Below, piece by piece: positions 11,285 through 22,650 of a DNA stretch of 64,000 nucleotides (the first letter of the stretch is position 1; each line of letters opens with the position of its first letter). Origin of the DNA: Orbilia blumenaviensis (lineage: Eukaryota; Ascomycota; Orbiliomycetes; Orbiliales; Orbiliaceae); the NCBI GenBank assembly GCA_036872755.1, contig JAVHNS010000018.1, positions 248,001 through 312,000 on the forward strand, given 5' to 3'. The notes under the pieces were generated by a model. That model ran no database searches. It saw only the letters and a list, made by a program, of their open reading frames with translations, and was not told where the DNA came from. The translations under genes and the position numbers were made by a program.

Positions 11285-12846
11285 TCAATCAGTTTTCTCG
11301 CGATATCGTCTAAAATTGGGCAACCACTTCTTATCTTTATTGCCCTGAATTCTCCATGTTTCCCCAATAGCACCATGCAGGACCACCTTTCTTCCAGTAA
11401 CCGCCTGTATATCTTCAATTACGGCGTTCATGGGTGACATGTAAGAAATCACACCGTTATTTCCGATGATCACTCCCACCACTTCGGACTTTTTGTTGAT
11501 GACCCAGCTCCCTGAATCACCGTCAGCCGAAAATGGATGGTTTCTATGACCAACAACCGCCCATTCTTTAGTATATACGCCGTTACAATCCAAGTCCACA
11601 CAATGAACCGTAGAGCTGATTACACCCGTGGTAAACCCTGTGCTACACCCGATTTTACCAACTTCTTCGCCGGGTATAGGCTCACTAACATCAATAACGA
11701 TAGTCTCAAGTTTGCCACCCCATCCTTCGCCTGGAAAGATAAACTATATGCCAGTTAATACGAATGGTTTCCGCAACGCGCAAAAAATAGAGTCATTAGA
11801 TAGCGCGGGCACTCTGGGTGAAGAGATTCAAAATGAAGAAAAGGGTAGAAAATGCAACCACGGCGGAAAATCCAAAAGAAATGGTAAGGTCTTAAAAGAG
11901 TAGCACTTACAGTGTTTCCGACCGCTGTATTTTTAGGTAACCGAACCAGGCCCCAATCAATTGAACCTCCTGTTTGAGGATCTATTCTATACCCGGAAGT
12001 TATAGCTATCTTTCCGAACGTACAATCGCGCCTTTGCAATTGTATTAACCTCGCATCATCTTTTCTTTCAATTTTCGTCATTTTGAAGTCCTCTGGCCTG
12101 CGGATCTTATCTTTCGAGTAATTATGCTTCGCCGAGGCTATTCTGTTATGAAGCGCTATTCGTTGCAGTCCCAGATCCTCAAGTTGATCTGCGCGATCGA
12201 ATAGCGCTGGCATAACTATCCGGCTTGTGCCCTTAAGCTTCCACGGAACTGCTTTATGTAATAGACCTATGGTATTCAGGTGCCGTGAATTCTTCTGTAC
12301 GTGGGAGTCTCCAGTCTGAAACGGCGGCCTTGTCGGCTGTAATATATGATGGCAGGACATGGCGAAACAGTAATTGACCATATTCGGATCGTCAAATTGA
12401 ATAAGCCCGCCAACTGTACCCGCTGACCAGGGGATTCCAGCGACTCCAATGCTTTGACCAGGAAGCCTCACGGGAAGGTAAGTACTGAATGATAACACCC
12501 GTTTGGACAAGACTTGCGGAGTCTCTGCGGAAAATTCAATACAGTAAAATCGCCTGGTCTGCACCATGGAACGGATAGCCGGGGCTATTATAAAGTCAAA
12601 GTCCTGCGGCTTCTGGCGTCTCGAAGTGATAAGAATGGTGGGGCAATTATCCATCATCACAGGGTCGATGCAAAGAACTTTCAGGCCTAGGATATCAAGT
12701 CTCCTAGCAATCTTTCGTATGACCGGGCGGACAGCTTCGTCGAGAAAGTGGTTTGGTGGTAATGCCCTGATATCGGGTTTCCAGTATGGTACCCTATAAG
12801 ATACTCGGACTCGCCGGTCTCTATGGTAGCAGCTTTTTGAGACCAT
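11285..12846 (-). CDS. Trypsin-like serine protease (S1/chymotrypsin fold), intracellular, ~451 aa
   Basis: Exon 1 is 12846-11911, ending at donor GTAAGT in phase 0. Exon 2 carries the rest of the catalytic domain down to 11285. The triad is complete: His in AMSCHHIL, Asp in SIDWGLVRL, and Ser in ADGDSGSWV. The exon 2 part also has the VGKIG..TGFTTG pattern that precedes the Ser loop in chymotrypsin-fold enzymes. Before the protease domain lies a ~110-residue N-terminal region with a strand-like TILITSRR segment and no signal peptide, so the enzyme is probably cytoplasmic. Such intracellular trypsin-like domains occur in fungi alone or as NLR-linked effectors. The acceptor is uncertain: the best-looking site (TTTCCAG, exon from 11732) gives the wrong frame, while a weaker site (CTTGAG, exon from 11704) keeps it. 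Either the weaker site is used or a one-base fault exists. Function is otherwise well supported. Confidence 0.75.
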
Positions 12847-13630
12847 ATTGATATCTGTCTTATGGCAAACTTTAAGATAAAGCTGCCTTGACTTCGACGA
12901 AAATCAATAGAGTTTGCGATATCCAAAGATTTATTCTTTCAATTGAGTCCATGTCGTTCTAAGAACTGGAGTTACAAAGAAATATTTAAAATTTGACATC
13001 TCTTCAATTTTTCATGGCTAGAAGGAGATTGGCTAACAAACTGGCGAAATTCTGCCTGGCCTGAGAAGATCCCTGAATTTATAGGGGCCACAATTATATA
13101 ATTAGCTATTCCAGTAGCCCTCATGCAAGCAAGGACAGGTGCCATGGATTATCGGGAGAAGCCTGCTCGCTTAATTAAGCCAAAGTCGCCGCGTGGGCAT
13201 GTGCATCCCCACGTGGAGTCTAAGTAGTGGCAGGATCACGGCGGCCGGCCGTCTAGCATTAGAAATGGGCACGGAGCACCCAGCAGATAGTCGGGTGAAA
13301 TCAAAGACAGTCTATATAGTTACGCCTTCATGGATAACCATCCATGAAGCTCAAAATCGGGTCGTATCAAGCTCAATCCTTTTGAATGCGAGTAATATTC
13401 CAGCCTTTCAAAACTTTACGGATCCACAAATCTTAAAACCCTAGATTGTCTTGGTCTTATAACTTTTTCTGATAATTATTTTAACAAATTTACCTATATT
13501 ATCAATTTTGAACTAGCTAACCTCAAGGCTAAGCAATAACCTAAACGATATGTTTATTTTGAAAGGTTCCGCGTTCGAGTGTGATGGACATGTCCGGATG
13601 TCTCAATCAGGAGCCTAGTGTAGTCGGGAG
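12847..13630. other. Intergenic gap, promoter side of the trypsin-like protease
   Basis: About 780 bases holding the presumed promoter of the protease gene and the 3' end of the membrane-protein gene. No further coding signal was seen. Confidence 0.5.
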
Positions 13631-14650
13631 CTAGGTTGTAACGGCGCTTCCTCGCCTGGAACTCTTTGAATCCGCACTATCCAGCGTAATCATTCCCATC
13701 TGTAACGCCCAGTCATCCCGCCCAGTCTCATTTATCAACTCATCCACAAGATCCCTGCGGCGGACGTACTCTACTGATTTCCCAACTTTTGTAAGCACGC
13801 GGCCGTGCATATGAAGCTGTTTCGTCATGGAGTTCGCAAGGGCGAGGAGACCGGCGGAGCCAATGAAGAGACACAGCAAAAGGATCTTGCCAAATTGCTC
13901 TACATTTCCGGCTAAAGCAGCAACAAGGTAAACGAGCATGGTTGCGACAGCGGTAAACCAACTCTCTAGCTTGGTCTCTCGTCGCAGCCACTGTCCAGAT
14001 GTTACAGCTTTTAGATCGTTCACGTAGCCTTTCATCCTGACCCAGCGATCCTGACTTAAGAGGATCAATAAATCCCCTCTTGTTTCTCCCTCATCCGCGC
14101 CACACCATCCCAAGACACTGCGTCGCTGGATAATGATGAAGTTTATCAATCTTGCGGTCATTAAACCTCCGCACATTGTAACACCCCACCAATCACCTGA
14201 TAGGGTTAACATAACGACAACTCCGAAGCCCCACGAGACAGCCATGAGATAGGAGACTATAGGCAGAAGACTCATCTCTTGGCCTGGTAATAGTGCCGAA
14301 AATAAACTGCCGTACCATGTTGTCGATTCCTTGGCGATTTCAACCGTAACGTTGGTGAGTCTGCCGGTTCTCCCGATCCGTTGGAGATAGAAAACGGTAG
14401 CGGGGTTCTCAACTCGAAAAACATAGCCTGTGGTGAGGGCGCCACATGCCGGATGTTCGCCGGAGTTTAGTCCTGGGGCCTTTTGTTGTAAATGAAGCCC
14501 CGGAACGAAGACAAAGATGTCTAAGATCGAAGAGGTTCCAGTCAGGACTGTCCGTTCTTGGACCGTACCAATATCGGCAAGCGCGACAAGACCCGCCGCG
14601 TCCAAACCGACAGACTCGACTTTTGTATTTACCGGTGGCTCTAAAGCCAT
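13631..14650 (-). CDS. Multi-pass membrane protein of unknown function, 339 aa
   Basis: A single open frame from ATG 14650. After a ~120-residue N-terminal region, two hydrophobic stretches lie near residues 125-150 and 155-180, then a polar loop containing SQDRWVRMKGYV. Two more hydrophobic stretches follow near 232-255 and 258-282, and a charged C-terminal tail of about 55 residues. This is the layout of a four-helix membrane protein, with the tail probably cytoplasmic. I do not recognise the family. The coherent hydrophobic pattern and length over a single frame support a real gene. An A-rich stretch with a GCTAAAC word directly before the ATG could also be an intron end, so an upstream exon is possible. 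Confidence 0.7.
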   Translation of the reverse strand: MALEPPVNTKVESVGLDAAGLVALADIGTVQERTVLTGTSSILDIFVFVPGLHLQQKAPGLNSGEHPACGALTTGYVFRVENPATVFYLQRIGRTGRLTNVTVEIAKESTTWYGSLFSALLPGQEMSLLPIVSYLMAVSWGFGVVVMLTLSGDWWGVTMCGGLMTARLINFIIIQRRSVLGWCGADEGETRGDLLILLSQDRWVRMKGYVNDLKAVTSGQWLRRETKLESWFTAVATMLVYLVAALAGNVEQFGKILLLCLFIGSAGLLALANSMTKQLHMHGRVLTKVGKSVEYVRRRDLVDELINETGRDDWALQMGMITLDSADSKSSRRGSAVTT

Positions 14651-17024
14651 CTTTTAAGGGTTTAGCATTCTTTCAGTAAAAACTAAAACATATGGAGACT
14701 ATTCTCTTTACCCTTTGAACCTTTTCCTTGAGGTACATTGATATATTGTGCCCAACGCTGAAGCCAATGTAGTAGACTCTGTCGAATGTTGATTGAAATG
14801 GATAGGCCAAAAAGGGTATGTTGCCCGTGGGCTCTATGGGGTCCGGTTCCATAATAGCTCCCTTCGAAATTCCCGTGTCTAATTGATATATTTTCTGGGA
14901 GGGGTAGCCAAACAAACAATATGTTCCGATTCTGACTGCGAAAATAGGGTTCGTGGTCGAATGTACGCCGGTAAGTGTGTGAGTAATGTGGATAATCTCC
15001 CTGGATAGAACCTCTGACGACGTGACACAGTCTGACGGCCTAATATACATGCAGCTACGGAATTTGTACCGTGCAGGTATCTACGGCTGGAGCTATGTAG
15101 TGAGCGGCATTATTATATTGGCCACAACGTCTTGATCAGCCGAAAAAATACTTGCGCAATATATGCACTACCAGTACAGTTGGACGTGGCTCCTGCATGT
15201 GTATGCTCGGTCTCGAATTCAGGCAAGGCCTATATCCAATAAAATGTGACGCATATTCCTTAACCGAAACCCGTTCGGAAAGCCTGGGTACTAGAAAACC
15301 TTGACCGTAAGCCTGAGAAGAAAGCGGGGTAATCTCGACCATTCCGCCGCTTGCAGTCCTCGAAGGGAAAAATCCAAGCGACCACGGACATGTTCCCCGG
15401 TTCTAGGGGTCCAATAGATAAATACTAATACCAAACCCAAGGGTGGCCACATAAAGCTTCACTTAGTGTAACTGCTTGTGTAGTTTGGGTAATTCTTGGT
15501 TCGAAACTTCTATATAATCGTAGAAATACAAACTGAAAGTGACATTTGGTGGCGAGCATCGATGCAAACTCAACCACAGTTATCGACCCGGAAATTCCTC
15601 GCGGTTCAAATACTCCATTTTAGGTTATTATCCGAATAAAAACGGTAAAAAGAAAGAGAAAATATATATGTTTCGAGGAAATGTGGGACTGGATGTATAC
15701 ATGCAGAGACCTATAATACACCAAAGAGTTAATTAAAATGGTAACATGGGACAGTATTAGAGTTAATATAAACTTTAACCAATTAGTATTCGCAGCAGCC
15801 TCGTAGCCCCATTCACAATATCAAATTCCGATTGCGCTTCAAGCCTTCTGAGCGAGCCCTTAAAGGCCTAATCAGATAAGCAGAGCACCCTGCAGGCTTT
15901 CCTGCGTGTTGTATCCTTCGTAGGATATCTTAACACAGCCGTATTATACCCACCATATGCAGGCCATATGCATAACCAGGTAACCGAGTTTACATATATT
16001 CCTTTATGTTGCCAAATGAAGGGAGACTAGGACGGCCCGACGCGACTCCACTCGTGTGCTATCCCCTCACTGATAGTCATAGACAAAGTTACACAAATTT
16101 CAAACGAAGTCCAGCCTTTAGCGCCACAAAACTGGATACAACGCCAGGTTATGGGCCGTTGAGGGAACCGAAAAGTAATAACTTCGGCCTGCAGTAAGAC
16201 TCTGAACCAGTAGGGTGGGTCGAAATCTCAGTCGCCTGAGATATTTTTATCTTGTAATCGCTAAAACTTGGTGATCCACAGAGCATTGGTCAGCTTCCCG
16301 CTATCCCAGAATGGATATGTACATACCTGCACACCTGCACGATTCGGCATATAGACACCACCAATTTGTTTCGGGTTTCCGGCTTTTATGTGTGCGGCGG
16401 CGGCCTAAATGTACGCGCAGGTGGTGCGATACGGCAAAATGACTTCCCTTTAGCACGATTATTAATTATTGCATTAGAAACTTAGTGCGTGTATGTACAG
16501 CTGTGCCGCCAGTTTTTTGATTCAAATGCGGGAAAATTTTGGTTCCCAGCCTCGCCTTTCTGTTGGCCCGTTTCTTTATTGCACGGTGAGTCTTGGCTGA
16601 CTACTGTGATACGGCAGCACCAACATCAGTTATTTTGTGCTCCGGGCGGGTGGGGGAAAATGGGGACTTTGGAGCAAGAGCGGCTTGAATGAGAAGCGAC
16701 TGGGCAGTTCGGGTAATTAAGATCGCCATACAGTTTATGTCAGGTGGCAGGCCTCGTCGGTTTAGAAAAATATAGATATTTCAACTTGAGGAGGTGTCTA
16801 TGTTCTTTAGAATATATTTATATACAGGTATACACCCTAGACCCCAAATTAAAATTTTACCTACCATTACTCAGATCCCAAAAGCCATACCTATTGAACC
16901 AGAGAATTATTGGTATTTATAAAATTTTACCCGTCTATATGTATCATAATCCTTCGCTCTCAATTCTATTATCAAACACGACGTACACGCAAAAACACAC
17001 ATTGCTCTTTACCTTTTGAGAAAA
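14651..17024. other. Intergenic gap between divergent genes
   Basis: About 2.4 kb between the start of the membrane-protein gene (-) and the HET gene (+). Open frames up to 125 codons (for example 15050-14673 on the minus strand) show no family resemblance or splice logic. AT-rich, without a clear repeat. Confidence 0.5.
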
Positions 17025-20000
17025 ATGGTACCCGGCGAACAGCAAGGTTTGCCGCAATTGCCTCGACCACAGCCAAAGCCAACGACTCGATCGTCGTATT
17101 TAACCTTTAGAGTTCCTGGTGACAAGATATCCAAGACCCGCCTCGAAGCAATTGAAGGAAAGATCACAGCTCTAAAGGAGAGACAGAACGAGCTGAAAAA
17201 TGATCAGAGGGCTCTGTGGGAATCCTGTCGGCACGAGCTTTCCAACGTTTCAATTAGACTAGGTGGGAAAAATCTCTATGACAGCTGCCAAGAACACCTT
17301 CAAGCTGTCGCCCAAGGGTTGGCACAGGCAATAGCTCCAAGTCTGGAGTTCAAAATAGATAGGAGGAATGACCTCCAAAAAAACCATGGACATATAAACG
17401 AGGTTTTGGAGATGGAGAATCGCGCTATCGAAAGATACACTTTAGAGCGAAGGGATCTACAGCGACAATTGGAGACACACCAGCAGGAAATAACCCAGAC
17501 GGATAATTCTATAGATAAAATTCAAAAACGAATGCAGAAAGGATCAGAAGATACCACATCTCCCAGCGAAGCAGCCAACGATAATTCTGGGGTTAAGGAA
17601 AGCTCTAGTTCCGGGATCTATGAAGAGGTACAGAAATGGTATGAGTACGTGGATGGGGAGAACCAAGGAGCACAGCTTGGCGATAACAATGAACAGAACG
17701 AACGAAACAATCACAATGAAGAGGGAGACGAAAACGCTAGAACATCGGGAAGTACTGGAGTGGAACGACAAGCCGATGACGGTAGTTACCGACGGCCAGG
17801 ACCAACAAACGACCTAGGAATTACTACTGAGAACGACTTACGGAATCGAAATACGGGGATGAAACGAAAACCACCCCTCAGCCGGAGAAGAAAGGAAATC
17901 GAGCTCGAGCGCGAGCGACTCCAATATCTAGATTCCCAGAAAGCTCGAAAAACGGTGCTAGAGACAGAGGTAAAGGACATACTGAAAGAAATTGGAAGTA
18001 CTACAGAGATACTGAAATCAGCAAACGAGCGAAAAATAAGGTTGGAGATTGAACGAAAAAGGTTAGAGGAATCAATCAAGAATAAACACGGGGATGACAT
18101 TACAGATATCGAAAGAATAAAGGAGGGAGAAGTCAGGGAAAAGAAGAGGAAAAGGGAACTAGATGATCAAATCGGCCGAAATGACGGTTTAAACTGCCTA
18201 CGCAAAAAGTTAAGAGCTTATCAGAGCTACTTTGCAAAGATGACTTCAAACGAATTAAACGAAGAAAACCACTCGCATGATGTCCAGAAAGAAGGGGAGC
18301 TTAAAGAAGTTGAGGAAGTACTTAGGAAGGTTGAGAAACTAGAAGAGAAATTCGCCGATGTTTTCAAATCTAAGGAACAGCTAAAGGAAGTACAAGACCT
18401 GATCGTGGTTTTCAAAAGAGAAAAGCTGGTTGAAGAGGTTATAGGTGAAGGACTAAAGGGACCACAAGAAAGCACACCGGAGCAACAAGACAGCCACCTG
18501 AGCACTAACATGTTCGCTTACGGAGGCCTCTGCTCAGGCCAGATTCGGCTCTTAAAAATATGGCCAGCACCAGATCTATCTTACCCTCTAATTTGCTCAC
18601 TAGAAACGCATACTCTCGAAGATAGTAGCTCTGAAACATTAAAATACGCAGCCCTCTCATATTATTGGGGAGATGAGTACCCACAAGCAAACATTTATCT
18701 CCGCCATGATAACGAAAATACCGACCCTCCAAACACTGACAACTGGGGGTCTACTGCGAGATTTGCTCGAAGACACGCCGTTCGAATCAATCTTTTCCGT
18801 GCCTTACTTCGACTCCGGCATGAGAAAGAGGCTGTGACTCTGTGGGTCGACTTTTTGTGCATTAATCAAGATAGCCTTGACGAAAAAACAGATCAACTTC
18901 GCAAGATGGTAAAGATATATCGTGGGGCAGAAAGCGTTCGTGTTTGGTTAGGGGAAGGAGACGACGAAGATATTTGCAATAGCGATAAGGCGATGGATTT
19001 CATCGAAAAAGTTAAAGATTTCGCAATGTTGGATACATATGTCAAAGACGAAGAACTAGCAGATGAATGGCTTTCAATTGCTGAGTTAATGAGGGATCGC
19101 TGGTTCTCACGCCGTTGGGTCGTCCAAGAAATTGCGCTAGCGCGAAAAGCAACTCTCCATTGCGGCTCGAAAACAGTGCCATGGTCTGACTTTGTCGACG
19201 CTGCTTCAATTTTAGTAAGCAACCAAGCAAACATTAGACTATTGTTCAACCCCAAGAAGTGGAGGGATGGCAGTAAGAGTCTAGGAGAAGTTCAATCGTA
19301 TGGCGCGAGTATTCTTATTGAAGAGATGAGCAACCTTTTTCAGAGAGCGGAGGACGGCACCATCATCAAACCGATAAAGAGCCTTGAGTCATTGGTTACG
19401 TCCTTGAAAACGTTTGACACGTCCGATGAACGTGACTTCATTTACAGTTTGATATTTATTGCCTACGATACCTATAAAGACTCTGGCGGCTCCGGAGGCT
19501 ATACTAAGGGTATGATTGATTATGGTAAGACCACTGCGGAGGTATATACAGATTTCATCCAATTTTGCCTCGGGTCAGCAATTTCGAAGCCGAATTCAGA
19601 GTACCCGCTAGATATAATATGCCGCCCTTGGGCGATGCCAGCAAAACGCGCAACTCGTCGTGCCGTCAAGGATTTGCCCAGCTGGATCGCTCTACTAAAG
19701 AATTCAGAATTTGGCGAACCCGATTATGTATACAGAGGTCGCAAAAATGGAGAAACTTTCGTAGGACCTGCTGGCCAACCAAGATATCGAGCATCTGGAA
19801 ATAAAGAATGTAAGTCGGAATTCGTGCGTTCTAGCCTAGAGGTGGATCTAAACCAAAGGGGGCATAGCGAGGCTATGGGTAAAGAGGCCACCGAAAATCT
19901 CGAGAATGAACAGTTTCCATCGTATCTGCTCGTACGAGGCTTTATCTTAGGCATGGTCAACGACGTCTCTCCAAAAAATACTGGGGGCTTAATTCATCGA

Positions 20001-20858
20001 GAGTCTCTCGCCATGGGTGACTGGAAGGGTATCCAGAATATGACGAATGATGAAAACGTCCCAGACAAGATATGGCGAACACTAGTTGGCAATCAAGATA
20101 GCAGGTATCGGGCTCTGCCAACGTGGTATCAAGGGGCTTGTCTACGGTGCTTGGAAATGGCCGATAACTTCAACGGTGGGGACCTTAATGTAGGCCAGCT
20201 GCTCCAGAGTGCTGGCGATTCAGGAATGGTGTATACATATCTCACACGGGTGAGAAATACTGTTTGGGGCAGGAGGTTTTTCACAGCGACAACTGAAAAG
20301 CCAATCGGTAATGGGGGTGAACAGGCGGTGGCGGCTAAACCTCTGGCTGAAGGAGGAGACACTATATCGGTGGGGGATTCTGAAGAGCGAATTCCCGGAG
20401 AAGATGTTGATATATCGAGGGTGACAAGTGAGGAACCGATGGGCGAAGAAGATGTACCGGCAGTGCCGTCTGAAGAGCCGGTTGGGAGAGAACTTAGGCC
20501 GACGGCGCCTATCTCCCAGGCTACTGAAACGGCTTGCACTTCAATTGAGGGCGAACACTTTCACCTCAAAGATATATATGGGGATAATAAATCGAACGAC
20601 CCCGCAGAGATAACGACCACCCAACTCTTTGGCCTTTGCCCAGAGGCCACGAAGAATGACGACCTTCTATGTATCCTCTACGGATGCAGTGTACCCGTAA
20701 TCCTACGCCCAAAAGGTAAACCATTACCAGGCAAAAATCAGCAGTCTTATATGGTAGTTGGGGAAGCATATGTCCACGGAAAAATGGACGGAGAGGCGAT
20801 TGATAGCTTGAAGGCCAAAAAGGTTTTCGATGCCGAGCAGGATTTTCACCTAGTGTGA
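17025..20858 (+). CDS. HET-domain protein with long coiled-coil N-terminus, 1277 aa
   Basis: Single open frame from ATG 17025. Residues 1 to ~485 are rich in Glu, Lys, Arg and Gln with heptad-like spacing, forming several coiled-coil stretches split by an acidic Asn/Glu-rich linker. The heterokaryon-incompatibility (HET) domain lies at about 535-705, with its three usual blocks: AALSYYWGD, LWVDFLCINQ followed by VRVWLGEGD, and RRWVVQEIALA. The C-terminal ~75 residues (LFGLCPE..., ILYGCSVPVILRP, VVGEAYVHGKMDGEA) match the region commonly found at the end of HET proteins. HET domains trigger programmed cell death when non-self is sensed. A coiled coil of this length would suit oligomerisation or partner binding. 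There is no intron, no signal peptide and no NB-ARC. A 5'-truncated copy of its C-terminal part follows at 21.7-22.2 kb. Confidence 0.9.
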   Translation: MVPGEQQGLPQLPRPQPKPTTRSSYLTFRVPGDKISKTRLEAIEGKITALKERQNELKNDQRALWESCRHELSNVSIRLGGKNLYDSCQEHLQAVAQGLAQAIAPSLEFKIDRRNDLQKNHGHINEVLEMENRAIERYTLERRDLQRQLETHQQEITQTDNSIDKIQKRMQKGSEDTTSPSEAANDNSGVKESSSSGIYEEVQKWYEYVDGENQGAQLGDNNEQNERNNHNEEGDENARTSGSTGVERQADDGSYRRPGPTNDLGITTENDLRNRNTGMKRKPPLSRRRKEIELERERLQYLDSQKARKTVLETEVKDILKEIGSTTEILKSANERKIRLEIERKRLEESIKNKHGDDITDIERIKEGEVREKKRKRELDDQIGRNDGLNCLRKKLRAYQSYFAKMTSNELNEENHSHDVQKEGELKEVEEVLRKVEKLEEKFADVFKSKEQLKEVQDLIVVFKREKLVEEVIGEGLKGPQESTPEQQDSHLSTNMFAYGGLCSGQIRLLKIWPAPDLSYPLICSLETHTLEDSSSETLKYAALSYYWGDEYPQANIYLRHDNENTDPPNTDNWGSTARFARRHAVRINLFRALLRLRHEKEAVTLWVDFLCINQDSLDEKTDQLRKMVKIYRGAESVRVWLGEGDDEDICNSDKAMDFIEKVKDFAMLDTYVKDEELADEWLSIAELMRDRWFSRRWVVQEIALARKATLHCGSKTVPWSDFVDAASILVSNQANIRLLFNPKKWRDGSKSLGEVQSYGASILIEEMSNLFQRAEDGTIIKPIKSLESLVTSLKTFDTSDERDFIYSLIFIAYDTYKDSGGSGGYTKGMIDYGKTTAEVYTDFIQFCLGSAISKPNSEYPLDIICRPWAMPAKRATRRAVKDLPSWIALLKNSEFGEPDYVYRGRKNGETFVGPAGQPRYRASGNKECKSEFVRSSLEVDLNQRGHSEAMGKEATENLENEQFPSYLLVRGFILGMVNDVSPKNTGGLIHRESLAMGDWKGIQNMTNDENVPDKIWRTLVGNQDSRYRALPTWYQGACLRCLEMADNFNGGDLNVGQLLQSAGDSGMVYTYLTRVRNTVWGRRFFTATTEKPIGNGGEQAVAAKPLAEGGDTISVGDSEERIPGEDVDISRVTSEEPMGEEDVPAVPSEEPVGRELRPTAPISQATETACTSIEGEHFHLKDIYGDNKSNDPAEITTTQLFGLCPEATKNDDLLCILYGCSVPVILRPKGKPLPGKNQQSYMVVGEAYVHGKMDGEAIDSLKAKKVFDAEQDFHLV

Positions 20859-21290
20859 GGCTCTTCGAAAGGTCAGTGCCTCATTGCAATTCTACTACGG
20901 TCCAGATTTCCAAGCCTTACAGCCCGGACTTCTATGATTCCAACCTCCTTATTTATATACAATATAAATTATTATAATTATACACTAGAGCTCACATAGG
21001 ATGCCTATGATACACATATAGGGTTTCTCTCCAGGCTTGGATTAAATGGTAATTTGTGACGAAAAGGAGGGATTGGAATTTTCGACTTTAACAGGGGAAG
21101 CCTCGGCAAATAAATTTTTGGTTATCCAACGAGACCGGTTATACTATACTATACTCAAGAATATACTTCGTTGAATACGGGGCTGGGGGCACAACACAAA
21201 CCTAGTTTGGAGGTTCAGGCTGGTCTCGTAGTCCAGGCTACCTCTAGTTTCTTTTCTACTAATAAGTACCGCAGGGGGGTTGAGCCGTCG

Positions 21291-21330
21291 ATGCTTTCGA
21301 CTTCATGTTGTCTGGTTACAACGAGACCAG
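21291..21330 (+). repeat. GAGACCAG short dispersed repeat, copy A
   Basis: Carries TTTCGACTT, TGTTGTCTGGTT, then ACAACGAGACCAG. The same string, with few changes, occurs at 22651-22689, 24166-24204 and 36685-36716. The core CTGGT...ACCAG is an inverted repeat that could fold into a small hairpin. Confidence 0.8.
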
Positions 21331-21481
21331 TCGATGCCGATATTTAGTTACTGGTCACCATCAGCCTACCCACGTACCTAGTCAAAGGCTGGAGAAAATC
21401 TAAACAGCCAGCGTACTAACTCATAATTATCCCATATATCCCTGCCATTAAACACGCGCGCACAATTAAGTACAGTTATAC

Positions 21482-21615
21482 CGTACGGGGCTTTGGCTGG
21501 TTTCTCAAGACGGTTTATAGCAAAAAGGGAACTTAAAACAGCGTAAAAAACGTTTTGGGAAAGAGTGGAGTGGTTTGCTTCTATTTTGAAGTCTTTTAAT
21601 ATTCGGAAGCAGTCC
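21482..21615 (+). repeat. Dispersed repeat, copy 2 (copy 1 at 1354-1490)
   Basis: Shares CGTACGGGG, TTTGGCTGGTTTCTC, GACGGTTTATAG and CTTTTAATATT words in order with 1354-1490. It lies directly upstream of the truncated HET paralogue, so a breakpoint of that duplication may fall near its end. Confidence 0.6.
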
Positions 21616-21675
21616 CATGGAAGTATTCAACAGCCAATTGGAAAAGAAGACAAATCTATCGCAGGTAGCTCCTAG

Positions 21676-22170
21676 GCTCTTGGAGTATCTCGCACGCCAA
21701 CATCCAACAATACTCGCGGCAACGAAATTCGCAGCGCAGAGAGTGTCCCTCCGAATAAGAAGCATTTCAGTTTGAGCGAGATCTACAAAGATAACAAGCT
21801 GAATGAAGCTGAGGAGGCACCTCCCACCGAACTCTTTGGCCTCTGCCCGGGGTCCACAAAGGCGGGTGACTTTTTGTGTATCATTTACGGTTGCAGTGTG
21901 CCTGTGATTCTACGCCCGATAGATGACTTCTCGAACAAGGGCCCTCGACGTCTGTATAAGGGTAAAGATATCGGTTGTTCTCAGAGTTCTCGCTATTCGG
22001 TAGTTGGCGAGGCATACGTTCATGGAAAAATGGACGGAGAGGCGATAGATACCTACCTAGCTGCCGAAAGTAGTCTCAGCAAGCACGAAAGTAGTCCCGA
22101 CGGAACCAAAGCCAGTAACGACATAGCTAAAGGCACTCTGGGGTATGAGTGGGAGTTCAACTTGATTTGA
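21676..22170 (+). pseudogene. 5'-truncated copy of the HET gene C-terminus
   Basis: From about 21766 the frame closely matches the last ~95 residues of the HET protein at 17025-20858. Shared blocks are FGLCP, ILYGCSVPVILRP (here IIYGCSVPVILRP) and VVGEAYVHGKMDGEAID. Nothing upstream corresponds to the HET or coiled-coil domains, the open frame begins right after a TAG at 21673-21675, and there is no in-frame ATG near the homology start. The copy has a small insertion after ILRP and a different tail. It is therefore a gene fragment, either from a partial duplication or from decay of a full tandem copy. Differences are spread along it, so the event is not very recent. It lies among GAGACCAG repeats. 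Confidence 0.8.
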
Positions 22171-22650
22171 ACGTTCCAAAGAGTAAGCACTACATTCCGG
22201 AACAGACTGGCTGCAGACTCACAAGCTGCTACTATATTAATATTATTCAGTTCAAGTAATTAAGTATAGTTTTATAGAAAAACGTTTAAAACAGAACTAG
22301 GACTCCTCGTTAGTTAGCACAAAAATTGCATGTTTGGAATGGTCTCGTTGGGTTTAGAATAATGTTTGGCTTTACGAGCTGTAGTTATGGGTCATAGGGC
22401 CTTGGCGCAACACAAATCTGGATTGCGGTGTCTGTTGTATTTCTTTCTGTTCATGCGTTGGAAGCCTTGGCCTTGCTTGGACCAGCCTTTTTGATGTTGA
22501 AGGGGGTGGATTGATGATCGTGTCATTGTCTATTTTCTCTAAATAACTTAGTCTCGAAAGTTAACCGCAATATATCTATTTTACATGTATTCGTGCAGGA
22601 CCAATGAGACCAGTTGAAGCCAGAAAAAAAAGTGTAACCATGCCGCACCA

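Larger units (their letters stand above)
20859..21675. other. Repeat-rich gap after the HET gene
   Basis: AT-rich sequence holding GAGACC-type repeat words at 21125-21140 and 21291-21330, and the second copy of the 1354-1490 repeat at 21482-21615. No gene is seen. Confidence 0.6.

Noticed and set aside
14673..15050. 125-codon minus-strand frame upstream of the membrane-protein gene
   Set aside because: No family, odd composition, and no donor/acceptor that would join it to the gene downstream.
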